Counted from the first letter of the stretch, positions 1-15,908 are shown. The stretch is 64,000 nucleotides of DNA from Bretschneidera sinensis (GCA_023935145.1 CM043703.1:26807727-26871726), one strand, 5' to 3'. Notes: generated by a model not told the origin, from the letters alone. Numbers and translations are program-made.

Positions 1-3000
1 GCCATTCATGACCTTCACAAACAGACTTGGTGAAGACATCTTTATCAAATTGAACAATGAAGATGAACCGAAGGTTCTCCATGCATCTGATTCAAGAGTC
101 TCCTTTGTGTCTCGTGAATCAGGTGGAAGAGATGAACTCCAGGTCAGTGAGCTGCATAAAATTGCAATATCCTTAACCTTTGATGCATGTGCTGTTACTT
201 CTTTTCCTTTCGAAGGCAATGCATTTCGTTTCTTTACATTTTGGTGTCCCCAGAAGTCTCGTGTTCCATTATTTAGATTTTTATTGTCTGCACCCTGTTT
301 CAATGAGAAGAACTGGTTTAATTGATTTTTTATGGTGCCTTGTTATGAACATGATATTCTATTGTCCTAGTTTGAGTGTCAGTTATCATATTCAAGGTAT
401 GGTGAGAACTTTCCAATAAGCAGAGATAATTCATAGAAGCTCAATCAAAAATATGAGGAAAAAATCCTCTTGGAATTCTTGGTCTTGGAAGCAGTTCCTT
501 CTTTTTTTTCATTTATTTTCCTTTTTCTGTGGTTTTTCGTGTTTTGGTTTTATTGGCCCTTTCCAGTTTGTTGATGATAGAGATAGTAACAAGCATGCCT
601 ATAAATTTTGGTTGGCCTACAAAAACAAAATTTTGAAGAGGAGGGGAACTACAAGGAACACACACACTCACATATATATATATAGCTTGGCACAGATCCT
701 AATAATATTGCTGCCTATATCGTTAATGGGTTGTCAAACCATTCTAAAGTCCTTAATTGTGATTTGGGACTACTGAAGAAGGGTACACCATCAGAAGAAT
801 TTGAAACAGAGGCATTACTTGGTGTCCTAGAATTGACTCCATCCTACTGAATATAATGATGAATCCAACTCTTTTTTTATGGTCTTATTCAAATTGGACT
901 TGTACATTAAGTAACATGCAACATATGGATGGGTAATTGAATCTTATCTTTTCATTAAGTAATACTGTTCAATTTCTAGGTTCGACTACAAGATACGGAA
1001 TGGTCATTTCCTGTTCAAATTGTGAAAGAGGACACAATTATTTTGGTTTTGAGGAGACATGACGGTACGCGGAGCTTTTTTAGGACAGAAATTCGGGGCT
1101 TTGAAGAAGGATCACGTTTTATTGTTGTATTCCGTCTTGGATCAACCCGTGGTCCTATTAGGTATCCTCTATGTAAATAAATAGATGCACAGACACGCAT
1201 ATACACACACTCGTTCACGTGTACTTGTACTGACTTGTTAAAGCGTCACAACAATAGGATTGAGAACAGAACAACTGGAAAAACCATCAACATTCGCCAA
1301 TCTGGATTTGCTGAAGATTCCTGGATCCAGTTGGAACCTCTTTCAACTACAAATTTTTCTTGGGAAGATCCATATGGTCAAAAAATTATTGATGCTAGAA
1401 TTGATAATGGCTATAGCATTGGAATTTGGAAAATTGATATGGAAAGGGTTGGGTTATATTCTGAAGTGGAAGAGCAACTAGGAATGCAGTTCCATGTTGT
1501 AGAAATTGGTGATATCAAGGTTGCAAGGTTCACAGATGACAGGACATTGGAAAATTCACATGGAGAAATAAGGTCTCTGGCACCTACTGGAAATTGGGGA
1601 AATTCTCATGTTCAGAGTGAGACACAGTACGACACCACAACTTTAGAGCTTATAGTTGAGTTGGGAGTTGTTGGCATTTCTGTTGTGGACCACAGACCAA
1701 AAGAACTCTCTTATTTGTACCTGGAAAAAGTCTTTGTATCATACTCAACTGGGTATGATGGTGGAACAACAAGCAGGTAAAACGACCTTTGCATGCTCAA
1801 ATAGGTTTTGTTCCTTTGATAATTTTTAATTCTTAAATACATGAAATTTGGGCATGACCTGCTTCTTTGCAGTAGTCTTACAGCCTTTTTGCTGGTTGAT
1901 TTTTACTGCTCTGGATGATGCACAGAGCTAAAGAATCTGATCTGTTGTAAAAAGAAATTATACAAATAAATAAAAAGAAACATGCATCACTGTGCTTCAA
2001 TAATTCACTTGTTAATGTAACAAGTTTCATTTCTTTCTGGAACTAATAGCGGTTTCACACTTAACTTTATTTCCTCCTTATACTCCTTCGGTTTGAGATG
2101 TCTTTCTGCTTTTAGATGTGTCAGTACCAGTCAAAAGCAACATTGTGCATGTGGTCAATTCTTGTTAGAGATATCAAATTATCCTGGAACTAATTATGAT
2201 AAACAATGTATTTTTGAAAAATGATTCGGCTATCATAGAACATCAAATATTTATAGTAGTAGGCCATAATTTTGGTACCTGAGATCTTTAGCGATAAAAA
2301 GAGATCATTTATGTTTTGAAATGCATATGGTGCTAATTTCGTGAAGTAGAAAACTGGGAAAAGTCTTTAGTTGAATATCATCTGAAAATATAATAAGAAC
2401 CCCCTTCCCCCAACTTCTGTCATTTCCAGTTCTGTTTGAGAGAGAGAATATCTTTTGTTATCTGCTAGTCTTCATACTGAAACATCTATCTTTATCAATT
2501 AGTACATCCTTCGTCACTACTTCCTCTGGATTTATCTTTTTGAATTTGATGTTTAAAGTGAACAAACTAACTATTTGTTGTCTTTTATGCCAGGTTTAAG
2601 CTTATACTGGGTTATTTGCAGATTGACAACCAACTCCCTCTAACTTTAATGCCAGTGCTGTTGGCACCTGAACAGACCACTGATATGCATCATCCAGTGT
2701 TCAAGATGACAATAACAGTGCATAATGAGGACACCGATGGCATTCAGGTCTATCCATATGTATATATACGGGTATGCTTTATGAACGTTATGCTTGAATG
2801 TAACTTACTATACTGTACTCTACAGTGTAATGCATCTATTAAAGTTACGTTGATATGACAGGTAACTGAGAGCATATGGAGGTTTAACATTCATGAGCCG
2901 ATCATCTGGGCTTTAGTGGACTTCTTCAACAATCTTCATCTAGATCGTATCCCCAAAAGTTCTAGTATCACTCAAGTTGATCCAGAGATACGCATTGAGT

Positions 3001-6000
3001 AAGATTCTCATATTCTTCATATCAATAGATGGACAATTGAATGTTAATAGATTTTAAGGTAGACAGGTTCTTTTGCTGGATGGTTGAAGTTTTGAATGGC
3101 TGATACCAAGGGGACTGCTTTTCCAAATCTGGTTGGCATACCCGTATCCAGGGCAGAGGGAGGGGGGGATTAAATGAAAAAAGGAGGTTGTTTTCCTTCC
3201 TGGCCCCCACACACAAAAAAAAAAAAAAAAAACCATAATTCTATATTAGTATGTGGTAGGTGCTTCCTCATCGGAATTTTGGAGACATGTGCATTCTATA
3301 AATCACTCCACATTATAGTACTTTTTATCCCATAACACTAAAAAAGTTGAGCTTATTTACTTGCTTTGTTGAGGATACCATTTTCTATTCTAGAATCTCT
3401 TGTACCTCAAAACTAGCTTGGTTTTTGAAAGTCAATTATTCTTTTATATTATAACACACTTATGTGCAAACCGGTGAAAGGTTAATAGGCTTTACACATT
3501 AAATATTAAGAAATTCTGACACCTTATTAAAGAGATAGCTAGGTTACGAATTATCCTAAAAGCTTAAGCTAAAGGAAAATGACTCAATTATTCTTTTATA
3601 CTCTAATATTAAAATTTTTAATATGATAATAAAAAAATCTTTTATTTTAACTGTACTGGCTTTGGTCCTCCAAACGATAAATCCTGGCTCTGCCCTGCCC
3701 AATATCAATGTCTTGTTAATGCTGTTTTTATCTTGTGTTTGATTTGTGTTGAGTAACCTATTATCCCAAAAGATTAAGTTGATAGAAAATGAGGCCAACA
3801 TTATATTTAAACTTTTCAAGCCTTGTTGGGCTAATATAGAGGAGCTGTATGAGGTGGAAGCTCCACTTATGATTTTGAATTTGAGGCTTTCTAGCAATTG
3901 ACTTCTGAACCGGTATGATGATTGGTATAGTAGGGCAATCGCATACTAGGGGGGCAACTATATGGGATTTATGCATCTGCAGTCGGCATAAAGGATTTAT
4001 GCATCTGCGATCCAAAAATTGGCACAATCACTAGAGCAGGGCGAGGTTTCACTCCTGAATTCAATCAACGGACCTTGTGTGGAACCAAGTGCAAGCTCAC
4101 TCATATTCTGCACTGACTTAATATACTACAAAAATAGGGATTCCTAGATTCAAGTAGCATTTGATCCAGACTACTGAAAATGGCTTTTTCATAATTCTAG
4201 TAAAAAAGCAGACTCGTGGAAAATTTGTCTTATAAGAAGCCACCAGAAAACTGACTTCCCAATATAGACTTAAATATGAGTTTGATTTTTGAAGTCTCAA
4301 AAATTGGCTTATAAGAAGCCAGAAGCCTGCAGTTATCCACGGCACATTTCTCGAAAAAGAAAAAAAAAAAAAACTGTCTATATTGAAGAATTAAAGTCTT
4401 CCTCTCTTTCATCAAGCCCTCAATCCATGGTTACTACTCACCATCGCTATAGCTGCGATGATGGGTCACGGCCATCTCTCCCTCCCTCTCTCTTATATTC
4501 TATTTTTTTATAAGTAAAAAATTTATTAGAAAAACACCAAGAGGATGCAACTTTAGGCCAAAGGCTAATTACAAGAAATAAGCTCCACAAAATCTAAAAA
4601 CTCCTCATTTATAAAAAGATTCCTTCTAGACCAAAAACTAAAAGAATTAAATCATCTATCCCTAACCACCTCAATTGGTCTTTCAAAGCCCTCAAAATCT
4701 CTATGGTTTCTTTCGATCCACACAACTCAAAAGGTAGAAAGGGAAATTAGCGAATAAGCCTTCTTAATTTCCTTAGAAGCCCGTAAACCATTCCAAGCCC
4801 AAATTTCATCTTTAACGGAGCCGGTCTTCATCCAAGAGATCCCCAATAATCGATAAGCCAACTCCCACAAGCTTCTAGCCAACGGACACTCCAACAAAAG
4901 ATGAACAACGGACTCACTTATCAACAAACACTTTCCCCCTCTTTTGTAAATTGTCCAAAGTAAGGATCTTTCTCAAGCGGTTTCCCACACAAAAAAGTTT
5001 ACTTTCCTTGTAGCACGAGGGCACCAAATAGCTTTCCATGGGAAATTTGGCGAACTTTCCACATTACTCCCTCAAAAATAGACTTATAAAAATATCTCAC
5101 CTCAAAACCTTTTTCTCGATTAGGCTTCCATCTAATTGAGTTCTCCCTTTCCAAATCAATCTTCACTTGATACAAAGTTTTCAAAAATCTCTCTACCTCC
5201 TCAAACTCCCAATCATGAACATTACGAATGAACGACGCATCCCACACGATTACCCCATTGCTCAAAGATACACACGAGCCAATAAGAGCATCCTTATCTT
5301 TTACAATATCAAAAATGATAGGAAATTGGTCTTTAAGGGGGGAATTCCCAAACCAAGTGTCATACCAAAGTTTTGTTCTTCTACCATTACCTACCAAAAT
5401 AGAAACCCATGGAAGAAAATCCTCCCACCCACTTCGAATCCAATTCCACACCCCCACACCATAAGCCCCTCTCACCTTCTTAGATATCCACCTGTTAGAA
5501 TCCTACTCAAACTTAGCCTCCACCACCTTCCTCCATAAGTGATCACTCTCCACCATAAATCTCCATAATCATTTGCCCACGAAAGCTTTATTGAACAAAG
5601 AAAGAGATTTAAGACCAAGGCCCCCTCTAGCAATAGGTTGCTTAATCACCCCCAATTCACTAAGTGATATTTGAACTCATCTCCCATGCTCCCCCAAAGG
5701 AAACTTTTTGAATACTCTCTAGCCTCCTAGCCATCAAACTAGGAATAGGAAAAAGCGACATAAAGTAGATAGGTAAACTAGAAAGAGTGCTTTTGATAAG
5801 CGTGCATCTCTCGCCTTTAGAAAGAAAGTGATTTTTCCACCTAACGAACCGCTTCTTAAACCTCTCCACAATAGATTCCACACACTTTTGTCTTAAACTT
5901 TGCTCCAAGAGGAAGACCAAGATAGGTAATTGGAAGCGACACCTCTTCACACCCCAATAAGGAAGCAAGGAAACGACCATTAACATTAAGGAATTAAAAC

Positions 6001-9000
6001 ACCCTTACCTAAATTGACCTTGAGACTCGAGACCACCTCAAAACAAAGGACACACCAAAGATGTAATATTTGAATAGATTCGGCCCCACACAAAACTAAA
6101 GTATCATCGGCAAAAAGAAGGTGCAACACACTCACACTCCTCTCGTCTCTTCCAATCTTAAAATCACTTAACAACCCTTCATCCACCGCTTTCGACAACA
6201 TCTTGCTAAAAACTTGCATCACCAAAGTGAATAAAAACGGAGAAGGATCTCCTTGCCTCATACCTCTCGAAGCTCTGCAGAGGAGCATCCATTGATAAGG
6301 ATAGAGAAAGAAGCTGAAGAAATGCACTTGAAGATCTACTTACACCACAAATTACGCCATGGAATGAAAGTTCCGAATCATTTTCAGTAATGTCTCATGC
6401 ATACTCCCCCTCTCCCTGCCCCCTTTTTTCCTTTCTTGATTTAAGGTTTTCATACAGTCTCTGCTCTGCCACCAGAAGGGATAATTGCTGGAGTTATTTT
6501 GATAATGTTGCTTTGTGGTACTGATTGGGGTTACTTCACCTTGTCTTAATTGACAGGTGAATTTGACAAGCTCATGAATTTTATTTAGGAACTTTGTTTC
6601 TATTGTCATATGTTAGAAGCATTGACATTGTTGGGAGATGCTAGTGCAGACATTTTCTGTTTTTTCTTTCTGTCACAACAGTTCAGGGATGTCATTAATT
6701 TTCATGTTTGTTATATATGCAAGGAAGATTTATCTTTTCCATATAATTCTAATCTATTAGCTGGCACTTGAATTCAAGACATTATGATGTTTTTCATCCT
6801 GTTCTTTTCAGCCTCATAGACATTTCAGAAGTAAGGTTGAAGGTATCATTGGAGACAGCGCCCGCTCAGAGACCTCATGGGGTTCTGGGTGTGTGGAGCC
6901 CCGTACTGTCTGCTGTTGGAAATGCATTCAAAATTCAGGTGAGGTTGCTTACCTAACTGGGTGTTATCATGTAGCATGTTGAGATTATTTCAAACTATTT
7001 AATGGTGGAGAATCTTTCTGGATGGTCTAATTTCTGTTTCTATGATTCAAAACTTCTCTTTCATACGATGAACTTTTAAATGTTTTTTTAATTTACAACA
7101 GGTAGTGATTTGGTGGCTGTCGAAATCTCTTATAAAATAGGAGCGCCAGTAGGAGAACAATTTGCTGCTGCATTTGTTTTTCATTTATCACTGAATAAAA
7201 AAATATTACAAATAAGGACTTTATTAAGATTGGGTTAAAGTATAATTTTAGAAAGTAGCTTTGTTTTAGTGATTTTCTCATGATCTATTGAAGAAGGGCG
7301 GGAAAAAAATCTTCAAAAGGATAGGTGTGAATAATAGCATGCTTTTGATTACAGATACTTAAGAATATGCCCTATCAAATGATATTTTCTTAAAGTGAAT
7401 TTCTAAGTCTCTAAGCTACTTTTAGTCTACTTAAATAACATGTTAAATTTTAGAATGACCAAATAGCAATAAAATAGAATATATCAGTCAAAAGCTTTTC
7501 TGCGCTTTTCTGTTTGTACCACATTAGCCCATAAATTAGCAGGCACTGGTCTTGTTATTGCTAATCTCACTTTTTTGTGCTTGTGAAGTCAGGATCAACA
7601 ATAGTTTGTCTTGAACAAAGGATCAATAATAGTTAGTCTCCCTTGTATATTTATATTCTAATAAAATATTGTCGATGTTGGACATATGAGATGTTACGGC
7701 TGTTCAATGATCAATTTAAGTGGGTTATAAAAATTTGTTTCCTTTTTTGTCTTTTTAAGAAGGCTTTAAGGGTTGTGGATTAAATAATAATTTTGTTGGT
7801 TAAGGTTCAGGATGGTTTAAGCTTTTTAAATCAAGAATAATAGCTTGCTGCTCGGTATTATGAATAGTTAGCAGAAAACAGATTTTTTGTCAAGAAGTTT
7901 GGGGTCCAAATAGTGAAATTTGCCGTTCAAACAAAGGGCTATTCAGGTCAGTGAGAACAGTATTCATGAACAGAAACAGGGGGGATGTTTTTTGTTTTAG
8001 GATTTGGAGCTAAGATTTGATCTTGGTATGAGTTGACTTTTAGAGTAGGGTTTTCTGGGTTTAATAGGGCACAATTAAGGTCATTGTGTGTTAAAACTTT
8101 CGCACAAGAAAGGAAAATAAAGGAGAAGAAAAAGAAAGAGATGGAGAAGATTATAGGTTCTAACTGTTGAAGAAGGCAAATAAAATCAATCGCCAAACTC
8201 TGATGAATTGTTTGTACAAGACTTGCCTAATTGGAAACAAAGATAAACTCCTACTTTCATAGTGCTTCCTAACATTGAGATAAGCTGAGTAAAGCCATGT
8301 GAAAACTGACCAGATCCATAACCAGAAACTTATCAACCATGAAAAGAACGTTAAGGGCTAGCCTTCAGTTAGAAAAAGAGAAAGGGCTTCGTCAAGGCGA
8401 CCCGTTATCTCCTTTTGTTTACCTTGGTAATGGAGGTGCTCAGTAAGATATTGCCTAGAGCCTTGGAGGAAGGCTTTATCAGTGGTTTCGAGGTGGAGGG
8501 GGGAGTTGGAGTGACTTGTTCTCATCTCTTTTGCCAATGACACCATCAATTTTGTGGGGTGAAGCGGAAAATGATAAGTGTTAACATTTGTGTTTAGGGT
8601 TTAGACAGAGATAGGGTTTCGAGAAAGAAAGGAAATAGAGAGATAGTAAGCAGCAAACTAGTTACTAACCTTAAGGTTAGTAATCATATATAGAGAACTT
8701 AATATTATAAAATTACATCAATACCCTTAAACCCTAATACTCTAACACTCCCCCTCAAGTTGGAGCATACTCCAACTTGTTACAACCATACCCATCCAAT
8801 ATGTTACAAATAAATTCAAACCCAAATAATAACAAAACTTATAAAAATTCGAGACAACCAGGTCGAAGACAATAGTTAGGTCACCACGTCGGCTCCACCT
8901 ACCGATAATGGATCAACAAGATCCATGAACAAGATTCGGGGACACCGGACAAACAAGACCCTCAACTTAGGGGTCAGCAAGACAAAAAGACAACAAGATA

Positions 9001-12000
9001 GATTGGAATGAGCTGCTTCACATGGGCTAAATCCACGAAACAGTTTGGATTGGGTTGAGAGGCAAATCTAACTTGGATTCGGGTTGGGTCAACACATAAA
9101 CAAAACCCAAAATTTTTCTTTTCTTCTTCTTCACGCTGCATCACCACACATAATAGAGGTCTCATGGCCGGCGGTGGGATGTCACGATCTCACCGGAAAG
9201 AAAGAAAACAAAACTTTCCGGAGATGAAACAAAAGTTGTTGAAGAGGGAAAACATTTGAAGAACGCCGAAAAAACAGAATAGAAACTAAAAGTAGAATCT
9301 AAACCTAGCTATATATTTTTTTTCTTTTTTCTTTTCTTTGGCTTACATAAGACTACCACTAGAGTCTCAAACCATGGGCTTTGATACCATGTTAACATTT
9401 ATGTTTAGGGTTTAAACAGAGATTAGGGTTTTGAGAAAGAAAGGAAATAGAGAGATGGTAGTTACTAACCCTAAGGTTAGTAATCATATATATAGAGAAC
9501 TTAATATTTTGAAATTACATCAGTACCCTTAAACCCTAATACTTTTAATACTCTAACAATAAGTTTAAGGGCCATTTTTGTTTGTTTTGAAGTAGTATCC
9601 GGTTTGAAGGTTAATCTTGGGAAGAGTGAGCTGATTCCATTAGGAGATGGGGTGGATGGTAACCAGTTAGCTTGTATTTTGGGGGGCTCTGCCAGTGCCC
9701 TCCCTATGACATACTTGGGTTTACCCTTGGGTGCTTCCTTTAAAGCAAAATGGATTTGGGATCCAATTGTGACAAAGTTTGGAAAAATACTTGCCAAATG
9801 GAAAAAGTTTTCTCTCTCAAAAGCGGGAGACTCTCATCAAGACAGTTCTCTCTAACCTCCTGATCTATTTTATGTCCTTATTTCCCATTCCTTCCTCGGT
9901 TTCTAGAAGATTGAAGTATATTCAAAAGTGGTTTCTTTGGGGAGATGTGCGGAGGATTGACAATTCCACTAGATAAATTGGAATGTTGTGAAGCAACCTA
10001 TTGAGTCTGACGGATTGGGTGTTAAATCCTTGCTTCGTTTTAACAAAGCACTTCTCGGCAAGTGGCATTGGAGATTCTTGGTGGAGAAGGATCAATTATG
10101 GAGGAGGGTAGTGGCGGTTAAATATGATACCACTCATAATGGGTGGGTGCTTAGGGAGGGGAGGGATCCTTATGGGGTGGGTGTGTGGAAATGGATTGGG
10201 AAGGGATGGAATGTGTTTTGGCCTTTGATCCAGTTTGAGGCGGGGAGCTTTTGGCATGATTCTTGCTTTGGTGACTCTCCTCTCAAAGAGCATTTTCCTT
10301 CTCTTTGGCAAGAGATGAGGAGGTTTTGATTAGTTCTTGTAGGTCTGGAACTGATGGGATGCAGGATTAGGGGGTGTCATCTACTCGTAATGCATAAGAT
10401 TGGGAGCTTGAAGAGTTTTATTTCTTCTTGGAGTTGTTGTGTAATGTTTCGCTTAACGAGCATAAAGATAATAGAGTGAAGTGGAAGCTGGAGACATTTT
10501 CTTCTTCCTACTTCTCAAGGGGAGAGAAAATGTAATTACCCGTGGAAAAGCATTTGGAAGACATCAGCTCCTTCAAAGGTGGATTCTTTTGCTTGAGAAG
10601 CTTTTTGGAGTCGAAACTTGACTATTGACAATCTAAATCGAAGGGGTATTATGTTAGTAGATAGATGCTACATATGTAAGAGTGTGGCTGAAACAGTGCA
10701 ACACCTTCTGCTTGTGTTTCCATGGATTAGACAGCTGTGGGATTTGGCGCTTTCGGTGGTTGGTATATCTTGGGAAGTTTCTGGGTCTGTTGAAGAGGAG
10801 ATTTGGGCATGGAGGGGTATTCACCTAGGTGCCCTAATTCACCACCTTAGGGCAGCGGATTGTGGAAAATTCGCGATTTTGGCGAATCTGGATCGGGAGC
10901 GCGAGGGATTCGCAAATTGAGTCAGAGTGGTTTTCTAAGTAGCAGTCCGTTTAATTGGTAAAATATCAAAAACCCTGGCATATACACAAGTTGAACCCGT
11001 GCCTTGTTAGAGCAGAGGAAAGACGCAACCAATCAAGCCAAGTTCACCTGTTGATAGATTCAATAATGTAAAATGTATTTAACTAATAACTTTTAACCAT
11101 TAATTCTATTTCAAGTGTAACCTATTTTTTTAGCCAATGTAAACGTTGATAAATATTAATTGAAATCATTTATATAAATTTTCAACAAATAAATAAAACA
11201 AAGGCGTATTTTTTATAATAAATATATAAATATCAAGAAATAATACTCCGTATTAATAATCTTCAAAACATCTAGAGTATCACTTTCCAAATAATTCATA
11301 ATTAATCAACTTGGTGATTTATTCAAGTTACCAAATTTAATAATTACATTGCTCAAATTGCTATATTACTAATTAGTTTTATTTGATGATTATGAGGTAA
11401 TTAGCTTTTAATTTTATTTTTTACATATTAACTAGAATTAATAAGAAAATTGTTTATATATTATTATTATTATTTATGTAATATGAAGTAGTAATATAGT
11501 ATAGACGCTCTCATCTTATCAAAATTTGAAAAATGACGCTTTCGCTCCCCTTCTTGCTACACGAATCACTCTGCGATCTTGTCACTTAGGTATTCACAAT
11601 GCAAAAGAAAAGAGGAAAATTTTGGGTTAGTCCAACTTAGGGAAAGGTAGTTCCTTTTACCCCTACAAACTCCCTAAAAGATAGATGGTTAACTACCTTA
11701 ACTTTTGGTTTAGAGAAAAGGTTAATGTAAATGAAATTGATGTTCTCGATTGCTTTGAGTTTTTGGATTGTAAGTAAGGCTTTTGTACATGAGTGGCATC
11801 CCCTTGATGCTTTTTCCTATATATCTTCTGTTTCTATAAAAATAAATAAATAAATAAAGGGGAAATGTTTTGGGTAGGGGGGGAGGAGGAGGAGGAGAAG
11901 AGTAAGATGATGAGAGGCATTGAATCATCTCATTTTACATGTTAGGTTAGTGATTTTAAATTTAAGTTCTTTTAGAATATCAAGGCTTTTGGTTTTCAGA

Positions 12001-15000
12001 TATTCTAGGACGGTTTGTGGTGCTCCATGATATTAACATGTAACATGTCAATTAGGGGTAATAAGAACCCATTGTAGAGTGTAAATCCTGGATGCTATCC
12101 TTTCCAATTTCATTCTCTCAGAGGTTTGCTTACACCTTAGGATCCATGTTGTAGCATCCACTGTGGAACTCATTGCTTGTCTTAGAGCTTTTCCTGGTTA
12201 GTTTTATATTGATTTTGAAGCATGTACTGCTCCATTTCCGGAAATATTTACCACTGTAAAACTTGCAACAAATACAGTATAACATTGTTGAAGAGCGAGG
12301 GTATTGCTTAATCTAATGCTGTGATGTCATTATTTAGGTTCATCTGAGGAGAGTGATGCACAGAGATAGATTCATGCGGAAAAGTTATATTATTACAGCC
12401 ATTGGAAACCGTATTTGGAGAGATCTGATTCACAATCCTTTGCATTTGATTTTTTCGGTAGATGTACTTGGTATGACTAGTTCAACGCTGGCTTCTCTTA
12501 GTAAAGGGTTTGCTGAGCTTTCAACTGATGGCCGGTTCCAGCAATTACGTTCCAAACAGGTAACTTCTCCTTTCTCCTTTCTTAATTAATAGTGTTAGAG
12601 GTGAAGTCTATACTAAAGATACTTCAATATGGATCAGGTATGGTCAAGGAAAATCACTGGGGTAGGTGATGGGATTATTCAAGGAGCCGAAGCCCTAGCA
12701 CAAGGTGTTGCTTTTGGGGTATCAGGAGTTGTGACGAAGCCTGTGGAAAGTGCCAGACAGAATGGTCTCGTGGGACTTGCTCATGGGCTTGGACATGCTT
12801 TTCTAGGATTTTTTGTACAACCAGTAAGCGGGGCATTAGATTTTTTTTCATTGACTGTTGATGGAATTGGCGCAAGTTTTTCCAAATGCTTAGAGGTTTT
12901 GAATAATAGAACCACCTTGGAGAGAATTAGAAACCCCCGGGCTATTCATACCGACGGTGTACTTAGAGAATTTTGTGAGAAAGAAGCTGTTGGTCAGGTA
13001 CAGTTGATATTGCTTTTCCATTGCACCCTATTGAATTAAATATTTTGAGATTGATACTCAATTTGCTTTCAGGCAGAATCTTAATAAAAATGCCCAAATA
13101 TTCTTTTTGTTTAATGCACCAAATGTTTCAGTACTGACCTAAATCGACACGAGACCTTCTAGAACTACAGAGATTGTTCATTTCTCGTGCTTCTGGATCT
13201 CTATATGGTTTTTCTTTGTTATAGCAATGTTCTCTTATAAATATTTTAATCTGTTGCAGTTGGGACCTTCTGTTTTGTTATCAATTTTATTTTGCAAATG
13301 TAAAGACTGTTAACCAAATCAAATCACCACCTAATGGGGCAGATCCAGATAGAGTATCCAGTTATTTTAACTGTCTTTTTATGAATTGAACAGAATGTCT
13401 GCTATCTGCCTGAATAGAATTTTTATGTTGCAACTTGTAAATCCATATATCCTCGTGACTTCATTAATTTTACTGCAAGTTGAACTATTAACTTATACTA
13501 AGTTGGATTTTTATGGTTTCATTATGATCTATTGTTCTATTTTTTTTTCTTGTTTGTGTCTTATCTTTGTTACTTTGAAAGAGCATCTCATCTGTATTTA
13601 TGATGATGGTATACATTGTCATTATATTGTACAAAATTGGATTAACGCTTATGTTCACAGCATCAATTTTTAGATGATTTGCATCTTGATGTTAAGACTT
13701 CTTGAGATTTAAGTCATCATTAAAATTTGTTTCAAGCACTATTAAGTTTCAATCATATTGGTATAACTTTGCATTTAAATAAGTTCATCAAGTATTTACA
13801 TGTTTTATGTGCATGTTCCAATACATATCTTAAATGCTCTTAAAACATCTCAGTTCTTGTCTAACTGAAATATCTGTGTGTGTGTGTGTGTGTTTGGGGG
13901 GAGGGGTGGGTGAAGAACAAAGAAACTGAAGAGAAAAGGACATTATGTGGTTATGGTGCTGCCAAAGTGGGTTCCTAGGAGGGCTTGTTTGGATACAATC
14001 TTACCCTAACTGAAATGACACAATAAAACAGGCATATGTTCCTTGGCTGAAAGAATTATAGATTATATGACTATATGGAAACGTAATTACAGAGGCTGTT
14101 TAAAGCCTTTAATTAATCACAGAGAATGCATAAACAAGCAAGTAAGTAAAGCTTTAAAAAAGAAAAAGGTTATCATCCAGTTATGTTTCCACCAAAGTAG
14201 GGTAACCTCACTTTCTCATTGACAGTGTTTCTAGTTTTCCAATATTATTTTATTTAGAGCTAAATATTTCTTATAAGATTTTCATGATAAATTGTGAATG
14301 GACTTGCTCATAATGTGTTTCTTGTGGCATCCTCCCCTCTCTTGATTTTAAAAGATATTTTAACTGAGGTAACTTCACAGATAACATGTAATTAGTAGTT
14401 GTTAAGAGTATAAAAGATTAGTTGAGTCATTTCCCATTAGCTTAAGTTTTTTGGATAATTGGTTATCCAACTATCTCTTTAACATAGTATAAGAGCTCTA
14501 CATTTTGGTTTAGAGTCTTGGGATTTCCCTTTTCATTCATATTACACCCAGTTCACTTACACCATAGTCTTACACTTGGGTCCATGTGCAAAGCCCATTA
14601 ATCTTTCACCCGGCTTGCATGTGAGAAGGTGTATTAGAGTATAAAAGAATAGTTGGGCCATTTCCCATTAACTTAAGCTTTTGAGATAATTTGTCACCCA
14701 GCTATCTCTTTTACATAATTATCATGTAGTCTCTAATGAGGAATTGAGTATTAATGCATTACTTTTAGCATATAAAAGGACTCTGGATGGATGTTCATGA
14801 AAGTATTACACACTATATCATAAAACAATGATTTTAAATATTTATACATCCTGTCAATTGTATCATCAAGAACAAAAGTTATGTTTGCAAGCTTTGTGTC
14901 TTCTGTGGTTTTTACTGATTTCATAGTAAGTTACTATTATGAATGAGCAGACTGCCTTTTCCATGACATAGCCGACAGAAGAAGTTGAACAACACTAGTG

Positions 15001-15855
15001 CTTTTAAAGAATATTCTTGTTACGTGAGGAGTAATCAAGTAATTAATTAATGATGCAAAAATTGTCTCCCTTCTTGCCAATGATTTTTCTTGAAGCTCGG
15101 AGTATAGTTATATTGAATCCCTTCTTTTGTAACTTGTGTTTAGTGTACCAACATGTTATGACCTAAAAGGGGCATGTTTGTAGCTTAAATAAGATGCAAC
15201 TGTTATCTGCAATCATCTTATCAGAAAAATTTGTGATAATGGTCCTTGATCCTTACATACTTTCCTTTTTTGGTTTCCAGATGATACTTTATATTGCAGA
15301 AGCAAGTCTTCATTTTGGTTGTACTGAAATATTCAAGGAACCCTCAAAATTTGCTTGGTCTGATTATTATGAAGAGCATTTTGTTGTTCCTTACCAAAGA
15401 ATTGTTTTGGTGACCAATAAAAGAGTCATGCTGTTGCAGGTTTGTCAAGGAGATTTGAGTCTACATACCTGTATAGATTTTCTGACTGTTTTCAAGTTCT
15501 TGTCTTATTGATTCAATCTTTTCTACTTACCATCTAGTGTCCAGATCCAGACAAGATGGATAAAAAGCCTTGCAAGATCATGTGGGATTTGCCATGGGAA
15601 GAGCTCTTGGCACTGGAGTTGGCTAAAGCAGGCAGCCTCCAGCCTTCTCACTTGATCCTGCATCTAAAGAGTTTTAAAAGATCAGAAAATTTTGTCCGAG
15701 TCATAAAGTGCAGTATTGAAGAAGAAATCGAAGGAAGAGAACCCCAAGCTGTTAGGATCTGTTCGGTAGTGCGTAAAATGTGGAAAGCATACCAGTCTGA
15801 CACAAAATGCCTGGTTCTAAAGGTTGTCACTATTCATAGATCTATATTCCTTCTA

Positions 15856-15908
<53 letters not shown>

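Noticed and set aside
8974..9165. Short open frame inside the TRIM
   Set aside because: No gag or pol motif; TRIM interiors are non-coding.
10096..10329. Antisense open frame in the plus-strand LINE
   Set aside because: Shadow of the LINE coding sequence on the other strand.
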